Below are positions 1 to 12,254 of a stretch of DNA of 64,000 nt, in pieces. Every line of letters begins with the position of its first letter. The first letter of the stretch is position 1. Below the pieces are notes generated by a model, which was not told the origin of the DNA, did no database searches, and was given only the letters and a program-made list of their open reading frames with translations. The stretch covers positions 9,610,001 through 9,674,000 of the forward strand of contig CM040106.1 in the NCBI GenBank assembly GCA_022496805.1. The letters run 5' to 3'. A program made the position numbers and the translations under genes. The stretch is from Pohlia nutans (Eukaryota; Streptophyta; Bryopsida; Bryales; Mniaceae).

Positions 1-12
1 TTCACTACCAAT

Positions 13-265
13 ATGTGCATGCTAGTGTTGTACAATGTCTTATTATGTTCAACCAACAAAGAAGTTTTGAATTTTCTTTCAAGAGAATTGTGTAGAATGT
101 GGCGAAGATTATGTTCAGCATATCACATCGAGCGCTCCATAGCGAACAGGTTGGGATTACCCGAGTATCCATGTGCATGTGATCGATGTAGGGGCGCTTC
201 TATTTGAAAAGTAGAGACTGTGGCAAGGCATCACATCAGACATGGCCGGGATCCTTACTTGCTTT
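13..265 (+). pseudogene. CACTA transposase, N-terminal zinc-binding (Transpos_assoc-like) part
   Basis: This is the 5' fragment of a TNP2-type CACTA transposase. The translation contains a CxCxxC cluster (PCACDRCRG) followed by an HHIRHGRDPYLLYA segment. That matches the pattern of the Transpos_assoc domain, which has a short Cys cluster, then a helix ending in HL/HI and GF/GRDP-Y. One in-frame TGA (205-207) separates the two halves; a single C-to-T change from CGA explains it. The frame is open from the window start, so the gene and its 5' terminal repeat probably begin upstream. The rest of the transposase lies in the same direction from about 1.9 kb. The domain is short, so confidence is moderate. 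Confidence 0.55.
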
Positions 266-578
266 ACGCAGTCATGGTAATCTACAAATTCCATATTATT
301 TGTCAATCGAATTTCTGTATAGCAGTTCAAAGTTTGTGTTTTATTATCATTTGTGTATTATTATCATTTGTGTATTATTATCATTTGTGTATTAGACGAT
401 GTGTTGGAAATAGCCTCGTTCCTAACTGATTGTCGTGTTTGTAAATCAGTGTTGAGAGGTCCTATGTGAACTTATATATGTTTATTTTAATGTTTTTGTT
501 CTTCCGTAACATATACAATTATATGCTAATTCTAGTTTAATCATGTTTTGTCCCACTTGAACCAATTTTTTCACACTA
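266..578. other. AT-rich spacer or intron of the CACTA gene
   Basis: No gene is seen here. The stretch contains three perfect tandem copies of a 17-bp unit (TATTATCATTTGTGTAT) at 342-392. It lies between the N-terminal domain of the CACTA transposase and a TTAA-ended repeat, and is probably intronic. Confidence 0.5.
342..392. repeat. 17-bp microsatellite-like tandem repeat, 3 copies
   Basis: Three head-to-tail copies of TATTATCATTTGTGTAT without mismatch. This is probably recent slippage. Confidence 0.9.
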
Positions 579-1655
579 ATTAACCACTGACAGCCCAACA
601 ATGCATATGTTGCATGATGTAGAAATTGTGTAGGAAAAGTTAGCATCATGTTTTGTGTGATATGATTGAATAGTAAACAGTTGATGTTAAAATTATGTCT
701 CATTCTCTGTTACAGTGTTTCACCCAAATATAGGAAGATAGAAGTTTAAATTTTTTTTTAAGAAATAAAGTCCTAAAATGAAGCATCCATAAAGAACTCC
801 ATAAAGTCAGTACAACTACAGTACTACGTTATATGCCATCACAAAAAAATTCATCCCCACAGTTTAAAAAAAAAAATCTTACTAGAATTACAAAAGAACT
901 CTATTTTATGTTTCAAAAAATATTGGAAAATATTATTCATAGCAATCACAAATGTCACCGCAAATTTAGATTTCAAATTCCAAAATGTATAACTTCTATT
1001 TATACATCCAGATCCCAATCTCGGGGAGTTCACCGCGATAATGTTAGAAAACAACGTGCGGGAAAATATAGGGTAATTTATATTCACAAAAGGAAAAACT
1101 TAGAATTTTCTTAGAAGTAATATAGATGAGTATGTATGATAAAATGTGTATTATAAATAATATATGATTTATATAAATAACGCATATTTTTTAAATATTT
1201 GTAAAAATATACCGTAGGAACTAAGGATGCTTGGTTTTTTTTTAAATAGGGTGTCCTCTCTATTTAGAGGCTTGAAGATTTTGGATGAAAAACTACGTCG
1301 ATTGAGTTGAAAAAATGAAATGACTTAGTACTTTGAATGCTTGTGAACCCTTTAGAGCAAAATCAAATAATTATAATGAACATACCTAGCTTTAAATGAG
1401 AGCTTCATAAAATTTAAAAGTAATTATAGGGTCATTTAAAAAACAAGAAATTAGCAAATTATATAATAATACGGTACAAAGAATTAAGAATGGATAATTA
1501 AATATCCCTTGAATAAATACCTTTGTCACGCACTATATACATGTCTAATGAACTCCCCGAGATCCCAATATTTATGTCAGTTGCATATTTTTCCTAATGC
1601 CCCTTTGCAGAACTACCCAAAGTGGACCCACGTGAATACGCTAAGGGGGTAGTTG
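579..1655 (+). mobile_element. TTAA-ended ~580-bp repeat (family 1), copy A, interrupted by a hAT-like MITE
   Basis: The sequence begins TTAACCACTGACAGCCC and aligns along its length with the copy at 49964-50540. Shared landmarks are GCATGATGTA near the start, GCAGTGTTTCACCC-like and CCATCACA...TTCATCCCCA blocks in the middle, and TTGCA...TTTGCA...CTGCCCAAA near the end. It ends in a degraded AGGGG-TAG box. Homology stops at about 1011 and resumes at about 1570 because another element sits at 1020-1561. The TTAA plus CCCC ends point to the piggyBac superfamily. Confidence 0.6.
1020..1561. mobile_element. hAT-like non-autonomous element (MITE), 542 bp
   Basis: The terminal inverted repeats are perfect over 13 bp: CTCGGGGAGTTCA at the left, and its reverse complement TGAACTCCCCGAG at the right. 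The 8-bp sequence ATCCCAAT occurs directly outside both ends (1012-1019 and 1562-1569). An 8-bp target duplication is the mark of hAT elements. The interior is AT-rich and has no convincing coding sequence. It is inserted inside TTAA-family copy A, whose homology to other copies is broken at exactly these points. Confidence 0.85.
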
Positions 1656-1734
1656 AATTTGTCATTAAAAAACCATGAACCATTACTACTTTTAGGGGTT
1701 AGTCTAATTTGTCATTAAAAAACTTTGAACCATT
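1641..1734. repeat. 50-bp tandem duplication
   Basis: Two adjacent copies of a ~50-bp unit contain TTTGTCATTAAAAAAC and TGAACCATT, each preceded by AGGGG-TAG. The duplication straddles the decayed right end of TTAA-family copy A. Confidence 0.7.
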
Positions 1735-1926
1735 GGTCCTTTCGGTTCAGTATAGTTGTCCAAAATTGTCTTTGTAATCAAAAATACTAAAAATAAAATT
1801 AATACCATTTCACTCTCCTATAACAGAGTTGAATTTATATAAAACCATGTGAGTCATTGGTCTAGTAGTATGCTGAAATGACAGCCGCGAAAATGATGAA
1901 AGAACTGTATTGGTTGCATATAAACG
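1735..1926. other. spacer upstream of TNP2 core
   Basis: No recognisable gene. The stretch directly precedes the TNP2 coding sequence and may be its intron end. Confidence 0.4.
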
Positions 1927-3383
1927 GTGGATGGCCAAAATGTGAGGGGTCCGGCAGATCCAGATGAACGACATGCGGAACCATACCGCGAACAAGGGCG
2001 TGACAACGGTGCTGAGGGTTTCACATGGCCGGAACCAACCGTCGTGGACATCGAGAATCTGGCTCGGGATGCTTTTACACAAATTAATGAAATACACAAT
2101 GCTGCAGTTCAGAATGGGGAGCAAAAAGATGAGGACGGTACTGTTCTCAAGGCGGACGAACAGTGGATCGAGGAGAATCTTGAGGATCTAGTGCGGGAGT
2201 CCACAGAACATGTGTTCGAGGGTAGCACTCAGAACCGCCTTCAGTGCTGCATTGTACTTTTTTCTTTGTGCAGTCTATACTCCGTGCCGAATACGTTTTT
2301 GGATCACTTCTCCCGTGGATAGCGGGGAATCTTCTACCGACATCAAATTTTTTTCCACGGACAACTTACCAGGTAAAAACCATGTTGATGAAGCTGGGCC
2401 TCAAGTGTAGACAAATTCACTGCTGCCCAGATGGCCATGTACTTTACGAAGGGAATAATGAGATCCTAGAAGAATGCCCCCAGTGCAATGAACCTCGTTA
2501 TATTCAAGGGTCTAATAAGGTCCCTAAAAAAGTAGTACGTTATTTTGACGTTATTAAGCATTTATTAAGAATGTTTAAATGCCCTGAGATCGCAAAGCAC
2601 ATGACCTGGCACAATTCCCATAGATCACGGGGTCAAACAATGAGGTCTATATCTGATAGTCCGCAGTGGAAGACTATAGATCAGTTGTATCCCGACTTTG
2701 CTAGTGTATTGACAAACCTCTGACTAGGTCTAGTGGGAGACGGGATTATTCCATTCAAAAATAACGCCATAAAGTACTCCATATGGGTATTCCTGATAAT
2801 AATTTACAATCTTCCTCCTTGGTTATTGACCAAGAAGTTTTTTATATCACTTGCTGTGTTAATACCTGGCCCAAAATCACTAACGGCTGAGAATATCGAT
2901 ATTTTCATGCAGCCTTTAGTTCGTGATTTGTTGAAATTATGGACAAGTATACCAGCGGTGAACATGTCTAAACTAGAGGGTGATAGGGCGTTTACTCGTA
3001 GAGGAATGCTGATTTGGACTGTAAATGACTTTCCAGCCTACGGACTGCTATCAGGACAACAAGTTAGTGGTTACAAAGGTTGTCCGCTATGTGGGCCACA
3101 GACGTGCGCAGAGCACGCGTTGCTTTTGAATAAGATGATATACTTGGGTGGTAGAAGGTATTTGGACGGAGATCATCATTTTAGACGGGCCCGGGCAGCT
3201 TTTAACAATCACCAGGAATGGCGATTAGCGCCAAAGACACCGACTGGAGAAGAAGTTCTACGCTAGGGGACTAAAAGATCACAGTTTCTCATGGACGGCG
3301 GCGTGGAGAACCCAAACAATGACCCTGTCAAGTTCCATGGAGTAAAGCGCAAGAGTGTGTTCTTCGATCTCCCATATTGGAAG
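1927..3383 (+). pseudogene. CACTA (En/Spm-like) transposase TNP2, core exon, decayed
   Basis: This is the transposase of a CACTA element, which would cut at the CACTA terminal repeats in the nucleus. Recognisable family blocks in order are LLPWIAG...LLP, LMKLGL, CPQCNEPRY, VVRYFDVIKHLLRMF, MTWH, GDGIIPF, YNLPPW, IPGPKS, WTVNDFPAYGLLSG, GCPLCG, and finally DPVKFHGVKRKSVFFDLPYWK. A frameshift lies near 2305. There is an in-frame TGA at 2721-2723, where the family has Arg (CGA to TGA), and an in-frame TAG at 3264-3266. The exon ends at TGG-AAG followed by a GTTAGT donor. It continues in the exon beginning at 5941, which resumes with DLPVRHVLDVMH, the usual next block. The gene cannot make a full protein now. 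The family call is firm. Confidence 0.9.
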
Positions 3384-5940
3384 GTTAGTAATTCTTATCT
3401 TTAAAGTCACAATTAACATTGAAACCAAACTACCGGTATAACAGAAATGAGTCCTAAACCCTCAACAACATAGATCCTCAATATCTTTTCTAAAAGAAAA
3501 AGGCGTGATTTATGTTGACGTTTGCCATACATGGAACATGGTAGAAAGGGCTACTCTAAACTATGTACATCCAAGTGATTAGGCATTGGGGTAAAAGTCT
3601 AATCTGTGTTAACAATCCCTTGATTTGCACAGAATATATTAATATGAGGAGTAAAATATGGCTTGAGATTTTTATATAATGAGGTGTATGTGTCGAGTCC
3701 GGATTCTTTTGGTGCCATAATCATGAGACTCAAACGCAGTACAAAAATCCAATGACCCAGGTGAGAAAGTAATCACATGTAGGAAAATTACAGAGTGTCA
3801 GCCATTGATTCACAGGTATGTACTTTGAAGTGTCCAAAAGAAGCCAGTTGGGCTTGTATGATTTGTGGACTTACAGTGCTTAACTTTTTTCAGGCTTGAT
3901 ATTGTATTATACGTTCTAGCTCTATTTATAAAGAATGCATTGTGTTATAAAATGAAGGTCACTTCGTGAAATTCATATCCATTACAGAGAATCATTTTGT
4001 AAAAATGTAAATATTTGTAGTCCATGTTCATATGACAATGGAGAGTCAGAGTACATATTTTTGTACAGATGTAGAGTTTTTAATTATAAAGAAGGAAGGT
4101 AAACTTTTTATTGTGTGTATTATAGACTTTCAGCTACGGTGGTGGCAATAGAAATATTTTTAATCATATTTTAAAATTCCGAATAACCAAAAAGTGAAGT
4201 GTTTACTGGATTGAATACACATCATTGTGCCAATTGAAAGTAATGCCAAATAAATTAATTCTGATGGTTTTAATTGTATATGTCTAACGTTAACAAACTA
4301 ATGGGATTCAAGGTCAATAACCCCTGACCGCACACCCGTACATTTTCTGCATGATGTGTGGATTTAAAGGGCGTTCTCCCATGTCATGACCTTTTTCCAC
4401 TATGGAATTTTCATTTGAAACAGTTATGGGAAGTTATGGCCGGGTATGAGTGAACTGACTAGGAAGGGGATGATGAGTGAAACCTATATGCTTCATATCA
4501 TGTTGTATTGCTATACCCTAAATTTTGAAGTTATAGTAAAACAATGTTTATAATTAAAAATTCCTAAACTAAAATTCAACAAACATGGAATCACCGAAAA
4601 TCACTAGAATTAGAATATTACAGTTATATCCATCACACCAAATTTCAAACGTACATGGTGAATATCCAATTAGTAATAAATTTACAATAGAGTGTTAAAT
4701 TTGAAGTTGGAAATTTAATACACTAGAACTGGTGATAGAAACCGCAAATTAAAGCATACGGATGGAATCTAGAGTTCAAAACCCCTAAAGTGTAATGTTG
4801 TTCATCCAGTTCAAAATATCCCTCTTGGTTGCATTTTATAATGCATATTTTCAAATTTTCCTCAGCTGGAAAAGGGTGAGAACATGTAGGGGTTCATTGG
4901 TTTCACACTACAGGAATGAAGGTAAAATATTAAAAACTCTGAATGACCTGAAGATGTAATATGAGTCACTAGTAGTTACGTGAGCCCTGCATGCGTACAG
5001 TGAGTGTATGGGACTTGTATTGTATGGGACTTGTATTGACTATGTGGTATTGGTTTATTAACCTTCAAATAGAGTCGTTACTGTTTTTAAGAAAAAGTTA
5101 TAGAAAGTTTGATGAATACCGAATATTGAGTCCATGTACAAAGAGAGGTAGTCCATGTTATGAAGATCACATTGGTACAGTTGGATTGTTCTTTTATTTT
5201 ATTCCGTACTGGTAATAATTTTTTGAAGGTTGTATATGGAAATTCGTTTAAAATCTCCCGCATTAACATGGATATAAAGTTAACTATTGTAATGAAAATG
5301 GAATAACATTCTCTATGCGATGGTATGGTTCCATTATTTGATTCTAATTATTTTGAAAATTATGTTTTAGTTTCCAATTTTTGAACTAAAAATTGAACTA
5401 GACATACACCATTTGTTTATCTTTTCCCTAAATCATAAGATCCCATTATACTTGTCCAATCCGTACAATGGATAGTGAAGTTGCAAAAGAACCAAGAGCA
5501 ACATATTTGTGCAAGGTGACAATGTGGCCTGGCACAGGCATTGATGTCATATCAGCTGTTGATTGCACAGATAGCCTTGAAGTCATGTATATAGTATCCT
5601 TGTTTCACTACATGCATATTATGTGCATATAGTAATACTGTAGTTTTGGAAATATGTAGAAGGGTACAGCTTCTTAGCCATTGAGTGAACTAAGAATATT
5701 CGTTGAGGTTTTTGCTATATAATGCAATGTTGAATGCACAAAGACAACATTTATGTAGTTTTCATGAACGGGAAGAGAAAGGAACCAGTATGTTTCAGGA
5801 CTTCGAGAGCAAGGATATCCCAGATTTACGGGCGAGGAATGTATGTAGCAACATACTTTGTAGAGAATTGATAAGTCCTCATAGCAGGTTTTATGTGGAA
5901 TCTGCACTTCACTAATACTATCATGTGCTTTTGTTAAAAG
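3384..5940 (+). other. intron of the CACTA transposase (2.56 kb)
   Basis: The intron is defined by GT(TAGT) at 3384 and AG at 5939-5940. The flanking coding blocks join exactly as in TNP2 proteins (FFDLPYWK / DLPVRHVLDVMH). It is AT-rich and has no host gene. A copy of the TTAA-ended repeat lies at about 4317-4896. Confidence 0.75.
4317..4896 (+). mobile_element. TTAA-ended ~580-bp repeat (family 1), copy in the CACTA intron
   Basis: It begins AATAACCCCTGACCGC and keeps family landmarks: TGCATGATGTGTGGATTT near the start, CCATCACACCAAATTTC in the middle, and TTGCATTTTATAATGC then TGTAGGGGTTC at the end. The terminal TTAA tetranucleotides have mutated. It has the same orientation and length as the copy at 49964. 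Confidence 0.6.
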
Positions 5941-6838
5941 GATCTGCCTGTACGCCACGTTCTTGATGTCATGCACTGCAAGAAGAACATTGCAGAGAAT
6001 ATACTGAAGACTACTTTCGGAGAAAAAGATTCACCAGCTGTTAGGGCAGATTTGCAAGCCTGAGGTATTAGATTGCAACTCCATCTGCAACCGTTAGGAC
6101 CAAATGAGGATAGGTACTACATGCGGGACGCATCGTATGTGCTTTTAGCAGAGGACCGGGCAAAGGTATTGCGGGTGCTAAAGTTGCTGAGAACACCAAG
6201 AAACTATGTGTCTGCTTTGCACAATAAAATAAGCCAAGGGAAATTAAGTGGTCTTAAATCACATGATTTCCATGTCCTGATGCAGCAAATATTACCATTG
6301 TGTTTTTGTAAAGTGTCCAACAAGTATCTAGCTGGGGCAATAATACGCCTAAGTAGGGTGTTCAGAAAGTTGTGTGCCAAAACTATTAACGCTGAGGAGA
6401 AGGAACAATTACTAGCAGATGCAGCTGAGACCATGCGCATGTTAGAGAAAGAGTTTCTCCCAGCTTTTTATGACATTATGTCGCATCTACCAAGTCATTT
6501 GGTAGAGCAGTTGTTTCAGTGTGGGCCGGTGCATACACATTGGATGTACCCCTATGAACGTTATTTTAAAACTTTAAAGGGGTATGTGCGTAACTTAGCA
6601 AAACCCGAAGGTAGCATTGCACAGGGATACCAGGTTGAAGAAGCTCTGGGATTCGTAACATAGTATATCTCAAAGTACAACATTACTTCAAGGAGAGTGT
6701 GGGACGACAAGGAGGAGCCAACCATGGTGGATGAGATCTTGGAGGGGAAGGGAAAAGCCAAGTTATTGTCGGAGAGGTTGAGGAATGCGATGCACGATTT
6801 CGTTTTGGACAATGTCTCGCACATAGAACCATATCGTG
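5941..6838 (+). pseudogene. CACTA transposase, DUF4218-type exon, decayed
   Basis: This exon continues the TNP2 gene. It opens with DLPVRHVLDVMHCKKNIAENILKTTFGEKD, the hallmark HVLDVMH-x-KN motif (shown here only as a label). It then carries the DUF4218 signature blocks LKSHDFHVLMQQILPL, LSRVFRKLCAK, LPSHLVEQLFQCGPVHTHWMYPYERY and FKTLKGYVRN. There are two in-frame stops: TGA at 6061 (Arg in relatives) and TAG at 6661, where relatives have Glu or Gln before YIS-YN. The exon appears to end at a GTAAGT donor at 6839. The family assignment is secure, and the gene is non-functional. Confidence 0.88.
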
Positions 6839-9800
6839 AGTAAGTTATTCCGGACCTTCTATTATGTATTGAAATTATTTTAATTTATTGATCATGTTAT
6901 GAATTGAATAAAGTACGATGGGTGATTGTAGCAAAGTAGTTGTAAATGTATTAGTTTATAATACCATTCCCAAAATTATAGTGTGAATGCTAGATTGGAA
7001 GAGGGAAATTAAACTGGATGAGTGTATATAATGAACTCTTAAATGACAATGCTTTCCTAGTACCCTGAACCAAAATATCTTTTAAATTCCATTTTAATCA
7101 TGCCTTTATTTGTGGAATTTATTTTGACTATATTCTGACGAAGTATAGATCTGTTGAAGGTGCTCAAATTAGCATTTTAAAAACCCAATTTAGTGACCTG
7201 GAGTAGAAGATATGAACCGTGAACCCTAAATTATAACAAAGCCCATGAGATTTGCATTGTTGTATAAGGATTAACCGATGCCAGTATGAGGTAATCAATA
7301 TTGAAGGTGATAGGCGAGAGGGCTATAATAATTTTCTCCGAAATAGGCTATTATTTTTTGTGGGGGGGGGGGAGTAGCACAACAGAAGTACTTACAAAGG
7401 AAGGTGTTCAAGGAGTGGACGTGGTCGGAACAAGTGTAAATAAAGAACGTTCCTGCATTCGAGATGCAGATCACAAACTGACTGTGAGCCATTGCAATTT
7501 CGTGAAAAAGCTACAATAACTGTAACAAATGTCAAATCTGTGAAAAGAGAGTAAACCACTGAACATCCAATTGTCAGGAAGCTGGATAAGGAAAAGTCAA
7601 AGCCTTCTGACGTTCTCATCAATGCTTCAATGAAACTTGTACAAATTTTTGGGAGATTCTTCACCAAGTTGTTGTCCTATGTAATGGCTGGATGTAGTAA
7701 TACTCGAGTACATAGCGCTCTAAAATTACAAACGTAGGAGGACGTCAAGTGGTTGACCCAGACAAAATTACCTTGAATGTAATTGAAAGTGGTGGCGTGG
7801 AAATTGAGGTCATAAATTTAAGGAAGACAACAATGTCAAAGGAAATCCATATTTAAGTGTATCTCATTTCAAAGAATTCCAAACAAATTTTACTCCGGAA
7901 ATATAGAAATCTAGTTTGTATTGGAATTCTGAAGGAGTATGCTAGTTTGCCTTTCAAATTTTTTTAATTGGATACAGGAGATGGTATTATTCAATCAAAC
8001 CATGCGGATGGAATTTTAAATTCAAAACCTACAACTTTCTTTTGTATATAAATTCATGAATATTATTGTAAATATTAGTTCATAATGGTTTTTCTAAAAA
8101 TGTGAATTTTGAGGACAACCTCGTGCTTTTAGGTGTTTATGAGGTAATGAAATGTGGTAGTATTATGTCATGAAACAGTATAGGTTACGTAGCGTACGGC
8201 TGGAAGAACTAGTAATATAAATTGGTTGAGAAATTTTGGTGCATGCAATGGCTATCGCATGTAAACATTGTGTACATTTGAGCATGGTGAATATAGTTTG
8301 GGGATCAGCATATACTTGATTTGAAAAGAGCCCGTCCGATCACGGGCTGAAATACAACAATAACAGACAAAGTAAGCATGTTGATATGGAATGTGAAATG
8401 CTTATAATACACAATGATGTGAGGTTTGAGGAAAATGGAGGATAACAGAATGCAATTGTGGGTGAATGACGATGGGGTAACTAAATATTTGAAGTTTTGA
8501 CCATTGAAATCCCCAGTCCACCGTAGATGTTTGAAACTAAAAAATAAAATAATGTTTACATATACATATTAGTGTAAATATTTATGTGGATATTTTTCGT
8601 GCCAACGATTGTATGTTTCCTCTTAATCGTGAAATGTTAATAATTCTCTGAGAGAAGTAATTTTATTTCAAATATGTACGAGAAATACTACACTAAATTG
8701 GTAGATCACTGTTAGATACACTAATTTACATAAACGTGTTGTGAGTTTTCACTGTTGACCAAGTTTTTCATCCTCTATATTGGTGAAGATGGGGATTTTT
8801 CAATAGTATAAGAATCAATGTCTTTGGTAATTATTTTTGTGGGGAGAAAAAATCTATAATGATTTCAAATCTTATATTCATGTAACACTAATGTACCTAT
8901 TTAGTGTAGTAGATTATCATATAGATTACAGAAAATCAGAAAGAATGAGAGTCTGAAACCTATGCGAATGCCAATGGTGAATGACATGGTAAATATTTGG
9001 TTTTTTTTTTTTAATTCCACAGCTGAAGTATGCAAAGATAACCAGGGATTGCCTTTGTAAACTACAGAATAAGCAACAGAGCTTGAATAAAAATTAAAAA
9101 TTATTTACTTGAAGGCCATTAGATCCAAAAAGGGGCAGAGAACTGGAGTGATTAAAAGTTTATTTTTGGATTTAAAAACAATAAGGAACATAGCCATCTG
9201 TACAAGGAAGATTGGTATTGAACAACAACCGTACAACAGGATTTGGTTGTGAGATCGTTAACCCAGGAAGGTCGAGAGTGCCTAAACCAACAGTATTATA
9301 CGGCCCTACTTCATACAATATGGACTGCTTCTCAGCTACTATGAGTGTCATATCAAAAGTGAAGTTTAAAGTCCTGTGTTCATGGTCTTAGAAGTGATTG
9401 GGATCTCAATATTGAACTGGCTACTGATAGAGAATAATAATTATAGAACAACGTATCTACAATTCCATAAATACTGTAAGGGTTAAGCGTGCAAGTATAC
9501 TATGTTCATAGTGTACTAGACGTCGATGTCAAATTAACGACTTACTGTAAAAATCACAATTATTGAACTACTCCTAAACCCTAAAACGTGGTGATGAAGA
9601 GTGTTTAACCCCTTAACCAAGATAGAAATGACCGTGAATGATAAATTCCTCTGGAGAAAAATGTAAATGATGAAGAAAATCGAGACTGTAAATACTAAAC
9701 ATCGAAACTGTTGTAACAAAGAAATTTTTCAAGCAGTGGTATTTCTAACATGCATTGTGTCAATTTGCATTGAATGAGTACATGAATTTTAGCAAAGATT

Positions 9801-9860
9801 GTAGTAATTACGTACAATTTTATGGAGATTGGTTTTGATCATGATGCGGGAGGTATCAAG
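6839..9860 (+). other. second long intron of the CACTA transposase (~3.0 kb)
   Basis: AT-rich sequence between the DUF4218 and DUF4216 coding parts. The donor GTAAGT at 6839 is clear. The acceptor is not precisely placed (about 9.85 kb). It contains a poly-G run (7363-7371), the 216-bp MITE at 8691, and a TTAACCCCTTAACC box near 9604. No gene was seen. Confidence 0.55.
8691..8906. mobile_element. 216-bp TA-flanked MITE, copy 1
   Basis: The imperfect ~25-bp terminal inverted repeats start CACTAAATTGGTAGATCACT on the left and, read inward from the right end, CACTAAATAGGTACATTAGT. The element is bounded by TA on both sides. A second copy of identical length lies at 57216-57431. TA duplication with short length suggests a Tc1/mariner-type MITE, but the superfamily is inferred. 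Confidence 0.8.
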
Positions 9861-10724
9861 GGATTTGGGAACAAAGAAGAGATGCACGGTTTGAGTTCCG
9901 TAGGAGGCACCCACGGAAAAACGGAAGACCATGGCACCATATCCGCCAGGGTTGGAAGAGATCGAGCCCTTTGCGCAGTGGCTTGAAGCCGATATTCAAC
10001 ACGCAATAGAGAACGGTATGGTAGTACTTGATGATGTCAAAGATCCTCCAAACCACACTCTCTACAAGCACAAAGATTTAGGAGCATGTATTCTTACGGA
10101 TACCACTTTTGAGTCAAAAGTACTGAGGAAAGTGTGAAAAATACTTGTGACTCTGGAGTTGCTGGAATATTCCGTAGACCGTGTCGTGCGGGGAGGCGTG
10201 ATTCAAACCCTGTTGAGGCCAACTTTGAGTACATAGGCCAAATCTTGGAGATCGTGGAATTAAACTACGGACAACATTGCATTGTGGTGCTAGTGTGTGA
10301 CTAGGTGAAGGCCAACTATAGAGGGAGGAACGCTACAGTGAAGAAAGACGAATGGGGGATCACTACGGTTGATTTCAATGCATTGGTACCGTATGGGTAT
10401 GAATCATTTGCTTTTCCAATTCACTGTGATCAAGTATTCTTCCCAGACCACGAAGATGAACCCGGGTGGAGAGTAGTGTTGAGGACAGAAGTGTGGGGCC
10501 GTAGAATTGATAGTGAAATGGAGGAAGCAGAGGAGGCACAACTGTTTGCCATGGGACGAGATATTTATTTTGAGGGTCTTCGGGCACCAGCAGAAATTCC
10601 AGAGACACATCCTGACCCTCTATCCACAGGAAGAAACATTCGATTGCCTCACATCATAGAGCAAAGAGGAAGACGCAATGCCCAAGGATTGGACATGGAA
10701 GAGAGAGTCATCAAAAGAGGATGA
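9861..10724 (+). pseudogene. CACTA transposase, C-terminal (DUF4216-type) exon, decayed
   Basis: This is the last part of the CACTA transposase. The order is RRRHPRKNGRPW, then YPPGLEEIEPFAQWLEADI, then a conserved SGVAGIFRRPC block, then the DUF4216 region (YIGQILEIVELNYG, VVLVCD, KKDEWGITTVDFNAL, FAFPIHCDQVFF, GWRVVLRTE). At least two frameshifts lie between 9.94 and 10.14 kb. An in-frame TAG at 10302 falls where relatives have Trp (CDWVK), a single G-to-A change. The frame then stays open to TGA at 10722. The order and spacing match other CACTA proteins, so this is one dead gene with the upstream exons. Confidence 0.85.
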
Positions 10725-11558
10725 ATACAATTTCTAGTACAGTGTAAGTTTTTTCAATTATCCATAATATGTAAATTAACGACTTAAGGTCTTGATGTAA
10801 CACTGTTGTCAAAAATTCGTTACAAAAAGTTTGATAAAATTATAAAATGGAGTTGATGTACAAAGCAAAGAAAAAAAAATAGGTGTGAAGAGAACATCTG
10901 TACAGTGATGAACGTCATCATATTCATTATTAATTTGTTTTTAAATTAATGTTAAAAGATTGTCTCTTGAAATTAAAAAAAACATCCAAAATTAACATTA
11001 AAAATACTAAAAATATTGTAATTGAATTGGAATAACATGCACCACAAGATGGTACGGTTTTCACTAAACACACATTTCGTTAATTTTGGATTTATGCACA
11101 ATTTTTGTACTGAGAATCCAGAATTGCCATGGGGAGATTTCATGGAGAGATCACCATTTGTGGGGAGGAGTGTTCCAATATGGAGGTATTAACACTCTGA
11201 TTTTCTGCGCCAAGGGGTTCTCTCCATGGTGGTACTCTAGAATAGTGGTGCTTCCTCATCGCGATATGCATTCATTCTCACTGTCGTCTGCCAAGTGACA
11301 GGGAGGCCTCCCCAACGATGCAATTTTCAGGGTTCCCTGTGTGCAGTCCTGGGCTGTGAATCTGTGATGGGGAGCCCTCTCTAGAGCCATACGTCATCTT
11401 GTACTATTAGGCACTGCAAAGCCTAAACATATGCACGTGGCATTACATGCACACCATTTAGAGAAGGGAAATTTTATTTCGATTTGAATCGATTATATGA
11501 GGACACGCTTCCACCGGTGTCCCCACACTACTCAGAATTCCATGACTTTCTCGGCGAC
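10725..11558. other. 3' flank of the CACTA gene; first palindromic boxes
   Basis: No gene was recognised. No CACTACAAG-type 3' terminal repeat was found for the TNP2 element. From about 11.13 kb, isolated GGGGAG...CTCC boxes appear, such as GGGAGGCCTCCCC near 11300. These are related to the arrays further right. Confidence 0.4.
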
Positions 11559-12254
11559 CTACCCTATATGACGCACGTCACCCGCGGCGTGCGAGTCGGC
11601 CAAAACGGCCTTGGCGTTGTCCGCATCCAACCTTAGAATCTTGCGTAGCGAGGTCTCGGTGAAGTTAACTTTCGGCGAGCTTCCATTGAGGATGGAAGTG
11701 TAGTTCATCCATTGCACGGCATCATCGCTGCCATCGCGCTTCCATTTCACATCCCAACAACCTCTATATCTCTCCTGGTCTGTTATCTCCCGGCTTCCTC
11801 TGGCAGGCCTCCAATATCAAATCTGGCACTTTCCATGGTATGTGGACCAGGCGTCGCGCACGGCCGGTGCAAGCATCCTGTCCATCTACAATGGATAGAT
11901 AGATTGCGGTGTCGCTGGGCTTGATGGGGACAAAATTCCCAACTGCAATGTTCACTTGCCAAAATAAGACCCGTTACGGTGACATCCTCGGACTCCAGAG
12001 AATCCTCCACACACGCTGTCCATTGTTCACATTCAGGATACTCCCAGTGGGGAGTCCTCCCTAGACGCATGCTAGTGGGGAGAGCTCCCCACGCACGTTG
12101 CTAAGGAGCGCTCCCTATGAACGGGCGTCAAGAGACGCTTGCTATCCCCGTCAAGCATACTCCCACGGCGCAGGGACCTCCTCGTTAGTAGTAGAGTATC
12201 CCAACAGTGGGGAGGCATCCCCACCAATGATGACATCTTGGAACAATAGGGCAA
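11559..12254 (-). pseudogene. unidentified degraded coding remnant (left part)
   Basis: I do not recognise this product. Read on the minus strand, two stretches look like real protein: IAVGNFVPIKPSDTAIYLSIVDG...RARRLVHIPW, and SPKVNFTETSLRKILRLDADNAKAVLADSHAAGDV. They have normal hydrophobic/charged periodicity and no repeat character. They are broken by stops and frameshifts. The Pack-CACTA element at 12330 lies between this region and further minus-strand coding remnants at 14.9-16.1 kb. The two may once have been one gene, although the immediate junction is not coding. Confidence 0.3.
12040..12230. repeat. cluster of GGGGAG-NN-CTCCCC palindromic boxes
   Basis: Boxes such as GGGGAGTCCTCCC, GGGGAGAGCTCCCC, AGGAGCGCTCCCT and GGGGAGGCATCCCC occur about every 25-40 bp. 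They share the core seen in the 138-bp and 26-bp arrays at 16-20 kb. Confidence 0.6.

Noticed and set aside
11526..11537. CACACTACTCAGAA as the missing CACTA terminal repeat of the TNP2 element
   Set aside because: It lacks the ACAAGAAA continuation, is in the wrong orientation for a 3' end and has no partner.
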